From the NCBI GenBank assembly GCA_032358165.1, contig JAALGY010000054.1, forward strand, positions 2,294,001-2,358,000: DNA of 64,000 nucleotides, written 5' to 3'. The notes under the pieces were generated by a model. The model made no database searches. It was not told where the DNA came from and saw only the letters and a program-made list of their open reading frames with translations. The translations under genes were made by a program, and so were the position numbers. Shown piece after piece: positions 57,252 through 64,000 of this stretch (its first letter is position 1; each line of letters starts with the position of its first letter). Source of the DNA: Diplosphaera chodatii (taxonomy: Eukaryota; Chlorophyta; Trebouxiophyceae; Prasiolales; Stichococcaceae).

Positions 57252-60200
57252 ATGCACGAGGGCAGTGCTGCCGAGGGCTGTATGCAGCTGTTCAGCCGGC
57301 TGCCAGCCGACCTCTGGTACCTGATCCTACAACATCTGCTCCAGGCTGATATGCTGGCGCTGGCTACTACCTGTCAGGCCTCTGCAGAGGTGTTTCGCAA
57401 CCCGCCGGTATGTCAGTATGACCTGACCATATGTTGCATTGGTTGTGCGGTGTGTGCTGACGGCGCATGTGAAGTGCTTGTCTTGCTCGGACGTCGTCAT
57501 CTTCAGCATACAGCTTCAGTCCGCGTCTGCTGACGTACAGTGAAAGCGCGAAGAGGCAAAACAGCTGTTGCCGTTTGCAACCTCCAACAGGCACTCCTTT
57601 GGCGCATGCTGCATGCGGGTGAGAAGTTCAGCTGGTTGCGGCTAGCATCCTATGTGGAGCAGAGGCGTGCAGGTAGGCTGCGTCCCTGCCGCATCACACA
57701 CATATCTTCGGTGAGGTCTGTCAAGCGCAAGTAGGGGCAGCACTGCAGCTGCAGTCGTGTGTGTATGGTCTTCATACATATTGCATGAAGACCATATGTG
57801 CAGTAGGCCGAAGCAACAGCGATCTAAGCATGACACCTGGGTGTCTGTGTATGTGGGATGATTGGCCTCAGCATTTTGAATGCTATCATCAACATGCATG
57901 TCCTATAACAGGTGGTGATGTGCGTCTGTGACGCAGGTGTTAGGAGCCTCTGGTTGACGCTGAGATTGAATTCACGCGGCTACATCAATAGCTCCAAGAC
58001 GGCGTCCAGCACTGACGACCATCATTACGTGCTGCAAATTGGCCTCCCACGGCTGCTGGCTGCCTGCCCGATGCTGGCATTGCGGCTGCGTATCACTGGC
58101 GGAAACCCATTCAAGGAGTGCACTTTTCAGCGCCTTGCCCAGGTGGGGGGTTGAGGCTGATGATTCACGAGTCGGATATTGCTGCACCACACATGTGGCT
58201 GGTCGGCGTTGGGCAGCGGCGCCACCTGCACAGTGAACCATGCATGCCAACCTGACCTGCGTGTGCAATGCAGGACCAGCACATGATCAGCAATGGCTTT
58301 GAAGAGCGCTCCTTGAACAGAGGCTGCCTTGACAGCTTGACGACCATCCAGTACCTGCATCTGGAGCCTGACAGCATCTATGACAATCTCAGCGCAGCGC
58401 ACTTTGAGGTGTAGCTGCAAGTGTCTTCGTACCTCCATTCATATCAAGTTGCGATGTCATCGTCTGATTTGCAATGGCGTGCAGAGTGTGATGATAGGTG
58501 CTTGCTAAGGCAGGTTGCAACCCATTTGCATCTTCACATGACTGCATGAATGACATCATCCTGCAGATGCTGTGCAAGCTGACACGCCTTCGGCGCCTCA
58601 CCATTGCGGCTGCCCTGGATGCTGATGATGACTACAGCAGCATTGGGGTCAGTGAGGACAGCTTCACAGGCCTTGCTGAGATCCCCGCCGCAGTGTCGCA
58701 GCTGCAGATGCTGCGGTCGCTGCGCTTGCTAGGGCACGAGGCGCTTCGCTCGCTGCCTGTGGAGCTGTTCACGCTGACGGGGTGAACAGTGTCACTTCCA
58801 ATGACTGCTGAGCTGGTTGATTTTTCACTCTGTGCTTGACAGAGTTGCTGCCAACAATCTGGCAGAAGTTTGGCAGAAGCACCACATGCATCTGAAACAG
58901 CACAGTCACGCATGCATGTTGCACCACACCATGATGCCTGCTGTGTGCAGGTTGACCTTGCTCGACATCAGCAACACACCAGGAATATCGGAGCTGCCTG
59001 AGGCTTTGAGGCAATTGACAGCTCTACAACACCTCCGTAAACGTGAAAACATTTCAAGCAACGACTGCAGCGTGCGTGCTTTGGTTTTCGATGTGAATGC
59101 ATTGTCACGGGTTTTGCGTACACGGCACTTTGATGTAGTCGTCACACAGTGCACTGTACACCGCTACTGGTCATTATTTGTGCGATACTGATCGGTAACT
59201 CATTGCAGGCGGCACTCACAGTGGGCGCAGCACTTGTGCCTCTGCAGCGGCTGACCTTCCTTTCATTCATGCGGCAGACCCTGAGACTGGGGCCAAGCTC
59301 GGAGCTGCCACTGCCGCCCCTCCTGCTGCACTTGAACATTTCTGAAGCTTTGTAAGCGTGCTCCGTCCTCTGCTTCTAGGAGATCCTGGACAATCATGCA
59401 GGCACAGTTTGGTGGGCTGAGCCGGCAGTACCGCACTTGCCGCTGCTGCTAACCACTACATCTGTAATGGCTGGCCATTCTGTGGATGCTGTTCAGGCGC
59501 TATTGCTCCTCTGGGCAGCTGCGGCTGCGAGCGCTGCCGGCACTGACATATCTGGACTTTGGAGGCCAGAAGGTAACCGAGAACATCGTCCTGCCAGAGG
59601 CTCTTTCAACCATGACGTCGCTGCAGGTACTCGCTGGTTGTGTCCACTACTGGACTTTTCCGCCTGGCATTAAGGGCTGGAGCACATATGCTGAAAGCGT
59701 AGCATGTTGCCCCTGTACCATACCGAGGCGGTCATACATCCAAACCTTCATTGCATGGTGTGAATTACGGGCTGATGCAGACGAGCACTTGATGCGAGCC
59801 ATCATGAAGCTCGAGCCGCAAACCGCCTGTTCAAGAGATGCACAATGATCTGGAGCACTGATGCTTTGCTGATGTAAATGCAGCTAGCTTGAGCGCTATG
59901 CATGCATGCAGGTGCTCAAACTGCAGTGCAATGGTCTCCAAGATCTCGGCAGAGCGGGCAGCAGTCCAGCATGGCTGGGGCAGCTCACGAGGTTGGACCT
60001 CTCTCGCAATCGTTTCACAGCCGTGCCGCCGGCACTGGCTGCAGCAAGTTCGCTTCGGCTGCTGGACATGCGGCCGCAGTCACATGACGGGTGCGAGCTG
60101 GCAATATGTTTCTCAGAATGTACAGGATCTGCTGTTGAACGCCGGCCACCTCATGGTCTTCTCACATCTTGTCTTGAAGTGGCCTGTGGTTGACTCTGGA

Positions 60201-60580
60201 AAAGACAAATTATGACGAGATGGCAAGAATGGTGGCCTGCAAACAGTGAAGAGACGCAATAACCCCGCACTGCATGCAATGGCATGCAGCCTCCACCGAT
60301 CGTCTCGTCTTGCTGTATACCAGCAGCTGCTGTTCTTGGAAGCCCCTACAGCTGCTATTGCAGGCGCACTTTCAGCTGGTCAGGATTTGATGCGGGAAGC
60401 CTTGCCGTCCTGTATGGCATAACGACACTGAAGCTGCTGGACCTGAAGCGGCACGTGGCCGACGCTTACGGCGGTGTTCGGGAGAGGCTGGAACTAGGTG
60501 AAGAGCTGCTGGCCGCGATCGCAGACCTCAAGCAGCACAACCCCACCCTGGAGGTGAACTTGAATACTAGAGCGTTGTAG
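57252..60580 (+). CDS. F-box/leucine-rich-repeat protein 2
   Basis: Exons read: 57252-57407, 57591-57672, 57937-58142, 58274-58408, 58567-58781, 58951-59036, 59209-59351, 59497-59626, 59912-60090, 60364-60580. Paralogue of the gene at 39.5-43.6 kb: same F-box (LFSRLPADLWYLILQHL, DMLALATTCQASAEVFRNPP), same second-exon motif (ALLWRMLHAGEKFSW), then LRR segments LPRLLAACPMLALRLRITGG, LQMLRSLRLLGHEALRSLPV, LTLLDISNTPGISELPEALR, LPALTYLDFGGQ and LTRLDLSRNRFTAVPPALAA. It ends NPTLEVNLNTRAL with no acidic tail. The exon at 59036 ends in phase 1 while 59209 begins in phase 0; the other copy bridges this with a 26-nt microexon. I found no convincing equivalent here (a 17-nt piece near 59135-59155 would fit), so the middle may be misread or frame-broken. 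The start could be at 57252 or 57282. The predicted role is SCF substrate recognition. Confidence 0.78.
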
Positions 60581-62052
60581 GACTCTGCACTTCCAGCATT
60601 GATCCCTGTAGTTGAACTGTCAGTCTTGTTGGTACGCCTGTGTGCCACAGTCGGTGGGTACCACAGCTGCTGTGACGTCACTGACAAGTAGAGGCTAAGT
60701 GGCTGGTTGACGCTGCGTCATGCATGCGGTGCGGGTGCACGCACACTGATGACAGAGCAGCTGCATGATGTGTCGGGCAGCGCAGACTCAGATGCTCATC
60801 GCTGCCCAGCATCTGGCTGCAGCAGCCGTGCATGGCACGCCACGAGTTAGCTGATGTAGCTGAGGATCAAAACATGTCAGCCCGGTTCTGTTCTTGCAGC
60901 TAGAACTGTGGGAAGGACCCCAGCTTTGCGCAGGGGGCAGTGCAGCACCTCCAGTCTGCCTGAAGCACGTGTATATTTGCACATGTCACCTGATTGCCGT
61001 CACATGCAGGTGGACATCTGACTCCGTCCACACCAGCGACCAGCGCCTCACGACCAGGAAGGTGAAGTGGAGTGACTGTGACGAGGAGAGTGGCCACAGG
61101 GCGGGATACCAAAACGGTGCCATGGGCGCTGCATTCGGGACAGCCTGCGTGGCGCATATATAGATCGACAGCAACGACCATGGGATCGGCTTGCTAACTG
61201 CCGCATGGCACACGCACTACCTTGTGTGCCTTGTTGTATGTGCTGGCCAGCTGAAAATGCTGCTATGTGCTCTGTGCATGATCTTGGCACTGTCGTCTGC
61301 ATTGTGGCAGCAGTCTTGGCAGCGACTGTCGGGGTGGCTGAGACCATCGAGCTCGCTGTCATGATTGTGGATGGTGCGCACGCTCCTGACTGTTCACCTC
61401 AGGGGCTCAAGCTTGCATGTCAACTACCCAGATAAACCCACGACAAAGCTGCTAATGGACTTAACACTGGGTACCGTAGTTTATGCTAATGAAGCCATCG
61501 AGGTTTCTCACTCCAGCTGCATGTCTCAAATCTCTTTACCCTCTGCAAATGTATCCATGAATTCGCAAGATGTGACACTTGTCACCTCAAACAGCATGTA
61601 AACATGCCCACAACACGCTCGGTATGGCTGCGGCGGCATGAGTCACCGGATTCACAAGGACTGCATCCTGACAAATGCCTCCCCTTCCTGATCCACCCCA
61701 ACCACATGCAGGAGTGAATTGACACGTGCTGATGTTGACCAAGGAGCTGCATTGGACAGCAGGCTGTACAACAAAACCACTAACCTACATGTGTGCTGTC
61801 TACAATTGCGAGCAGTGTTGCCATCCCTCTCCAAGAGTACCCACAATCCATGAAGCCTGCAGATTGGCGGCCGCAGCCCCTGTTGCACTGCTGCAACAGC
61901 AGCAAACCCACTCCCCTTGCTGCAAAGACCTCGACGTTCAAGATACAAGCGTATGGCCCGTGATAAAGCAATGCCATTGCCAGCGGAGGCTGTCGCAGTC
62001 CGATGAACATCAGGACGTTGACGGACCCCACTGGAGTGCCGAGTCCAGAGCT
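60581..62052. other. Unexplained interval between F-box/LRR 2 and the plastid membrane protein
   Basis: The two flanking genes converge here, so 3' UTRs account for part. A + strand stretch after an acceptor-like TGCAG at about 61009 stays open to a TAG near 61160 (WTSDSVHTSDQRLTT, EESGHRAGYQNGAMG). It reads moderately coding-like but has no partner exons I can identify. No other signal seen. Confidence 0.35.
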
Positions 62053-63537
62053 TCAGGCTGCCGCAGGGCGGCGGCCAGTCAGGGACGCGATCCACGCCCA
62101 GATGGCCGTCAGCAGGCGCATCGGCCAGTGCAGAGGCGCCATCAGGAGGGCCACCACACGGCCCACGGCCATCTGTCTCCGCTGCACCGGCTTTGCAGGT
62201 GAAGCCTTGATCTCTTTTGCCTTACGCGCATCTGACGGGGACGCCTGCTGAGTTGCTGATGTCGCTGCCACGGGCATGGCCGATGCAGCCAGCTGCAGGC
62301 CCTGTGGGTCGGAGCCAGAGGCCAGGCTGCGGCCGTTGATCGAAGGGCTGCTGCCGTTCTCCTTGTTGACCATCGCTGCGGGCGGGGCGTTGATGGATGC
62401 AGCCAGCACGGGCTCAGTCGCAGCGGGAGGCTGTGACAGTGGCGTTGCAGACGCCTCAGCCTGCACAGGCTCTGCAGTGGAGGGCGACAGCGAAGCCGCT
62501 GTACTTGCGGACGGGGGCTTGGCAGACGCTGCAGCCATGCCGTCTGATGGCACTGCCGCACCGGCAGCAGCGAGCGCAGGAGGTTGCTCGGGAGAAGCAG
62601 GCTCTGTGATCGAGGCTGCGACCTGCTGCGTCATTGCCTTGGCGAGGATGACGGGCTCTGCCGTCGCACCGGCCAGCAGCTCAGCCTCTGCTGTAGCTGA
62701 CATCTTCGTCTCTGCTTCTGGCATCTGGGCGGTCTTGGCAGAGTTGCTCAGTTGGTATGCCGCCGCCAGGCCGCCCGCGCCCACCAACACGGCTATCGTG
62801 AGCCAGCGCTGTGGCGGGGGCGCCTGGCTGGCCTCCGCGACAGCCGCAAGACCATCGGCGGGCAGGGCGGCCGGCAGCAGCACCGCCGCCGCCACCACGG
62901 CCTTGGCCAGCTGCGACAGCTGCTCCGACCGGCACACCTGCGCTGACCGCACAAGTTCAAGCGCTACGTGTTGTCATCGTGTAGCACGGAACCACGACAG
63001 AGCTGTGGTCCGCGAGAGCACGGACGGGCCTGTGCTTGGGGCAGCTCATCAGATGGTTGTTCGCTGGCGTGGCGTGCTGCCAGATTCGGCCAGTCAAACG
63101 CACTTTCAAAGCTTCACAGCAGCGAGGGTGAGGACATGGGGCAACGCCAGCAGCACGAGACGTTGGAGCCCAGTTCGAAACGCCCCGAGGCAGCCAACTC
63201 AGCCACGGGCACTTCATCTCTCCCCAACGGTCGCTAGTGACAATCGATATGTATATAGCCCTCTGCGTAAGTCCGTGCGGGCCGAGGCTCAACGTCAGCC
63301 TCCCATGGATAACGGATCTTCCACTCGTACTCGGCAGGTCACCTCGGGGCGCGCGGCGCAGGTGACCACCCTGCGGGTCTGCGGCGGCGACCGGCGGAGG
63401 AGCACAGGCTGGTGCAGAAGAGACGCCTGCAGGCCCTGTCGGCTGCCAGTATGCGCCCTGAGCGCGCTGGCGTGCATCGTTGCGGCCATTGCGTCGTTGA
63501 ATTTCACCGCCTCCAAAGTCGAGGCCGCTGCAAGCAC
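62053..63537 (-). CDS. Predicted plastid-targeted Ala-rich membrane protein, unknown function
   Basis: Two exons: 63537-63343 and 62937-62053, joined in phase 0 (359 aa). Exon 1 looks like a plastid transit peptide (MAATMHASALRAHTGSRQ from an internal Met at 63492, then many Arg/Ser and VVTCAARPE, a plausible cleavage region). Exon 2 starts with a hydrophobic Ala-rich stretch (AKAVVAAAVLLPAALPADGL) that could direct thylakoid transfer, then a clear membrane helix (WLTIAVLVGAGGLAAAYQL), a long Ala/Ser/Pro-rich low-complexity middle, a basic segment (KPVQRRQ) and an amphipathic or membrane C-terminus (WPMRLLTAIWAWIASLTG). No family recognised. A longer open frame on the opposite strand across the same DNA is composition-driven and not called. 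Confidence 0.65.
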
Positions 63538-64000
63538 GGCTGAGACGCGCTGTCGTCAAGGATCGGACGGCAAAGTCAGACTCCGGGAAGTCAACCGCAG
63601 GCCCGCAGCTATCAGCGCAAGTGGACCAGACGAGACGAAGATCGCGGGGATCCTCAGTGAGATGCCCGCGGGAACAGTGCACGAGTGCACGTGCAGATGT
63701 TGCCTCAAGACTCAGGTGCAGCAGGCCTTGTCAGCTGTGTGCGTGCCAGTTCTGCCCTCACAAATAATCGTTCTTGCATTGCACCTGCATTGCTTGCTGT
63801 CGTGGTCATACATAGCGAGGTTATCTCCAGACACAGCATCATGGCATGCCATGGCGCATGCACCTTTCAGCGTGGGGCACCTGCCTGCTTGCTGCAATGT
63901 TCTACAACCTTCTGTGCAGCTCGCCGCTTGCAGAGGCCCTCAGTTGCACCGCTAGCCCTGTGCGACGGCGTTTTACGGCATGGCAGCCGGCAGCAGCTGA
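63538..64000. other. Window end; promoter side of the plastid membrane protein gene
   Basis: Upstream of the minus-strand gene starting at 63537. Nothing else is recognised before the window ends. Confidence 0.4.

Noticed and set aside
62276..63955. Longest + strand open frame in the window (559 codons)
   Set aside because: It is the complement of the Ala-rich plastid protein and its promoter; GC-rich Ala codons leave the opposite strand open. No family resemblance, while the minus strand has a transit peptide, a membrane helix and a clean splice.
1..64000. CRISPR arrays, IS elements, bacterial operons, LTR retrotransposons
   Set aside because: No regularly spaced repeats, no long terminal repeats and no transposase or reverse transcriptase motifs were seen; the gene structure is nuclear eukaryotic.

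Overview
The window is nuclear DNA of a green alga. Evidence: genes are dense and mostly split into many short exons by ~100-250 bp GT-AG introns; several proteins are plant or algal (sulfolipid synthase SQD2, a plant-type EB1, an ILR1-like IAA-amino-acid hydrolase, a plastid adenylate-type carrier, predicted plastid transit peptides); composition is GC-rich with abundant CTGCAG/TGCA words. A trebouxiophyte or related chlorophyte is my inference; no marker here fixes the genus. There are no bacterial operons, IS elements, CRISPR arrays or convincing tRNA/rRNA genes.

Layout. 0.7-2.1 kb: U2AF35 splicing factor (+). 3.0-5.9 kb: EB1 microtubule plus-end protein (-), 12 exons. 7.3-9.4 kb: mitochondrial-carrier-family protein most like the thylakoid ADP/ATP (TAAC/PAPST) group (+). 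9.8-10.5 kb: intronless isopropylmalate isomerase small subunit (-). 11.0-17.0 kb: secreted GH38-like (DUF5054) protein (+), ~20 exons. 17.6-19.9 kb: two tandem small thioredoxin-fold genes lacking CxxC (+). 20.4-21.6 kb: intronless mTERF-like gene (-). 22.2-25.7 kb: ILR1-like amidohydrolase (-) with signal peptide and C-terminal QDEL. 26.4-29.0 kb: class V PLP enzyme (+). 29.8-32.7 kb: four-CBS AMPK-gamma/SNF4-like protein (-). 34.3-38.0 kb: ankyrin protein with low-complexity regions (-). 39.5-43.6 kb: F-box/LRR gene (-). 44.9-49.4 kb: SQD2 (-). 49.6-53.7 kb: plastid-targeted MFS transporter (+), sharing a ~200 bp intergenic region with SQD2. 54.3-56.4 kb: soluble inorganic pyrophosphatase (-) with an apparent frameshift in its active-site motif. 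57.3-60.6 kb: second F-box/LRR gene (+), an inverted paralogue of the first. 62.1-63.5 kb: plastid-targeted Ala-rich membrane protein (-).

The genes do not form one pathway. Several products look plastid-directed: SQD2, the MFS transporter, LEUD, the carrier, the Ala-rich protein and possibly mTERF. The most unusual material is structural: an intron flanked by a 13-bp perfect direct repeat, two GC-AG introns with the same donor, a gene with only phase-0 introns, an F-box/LRR paralogue pair with a nearby F-box relic, a coding-like exon beyond the CBS gene stop, and the pyrophosphatase frame break. Exon borders were placed by hand from reading frame, family conservation and GT/AG (or GC/AG) sites. 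They are predictions without transcript evidence.
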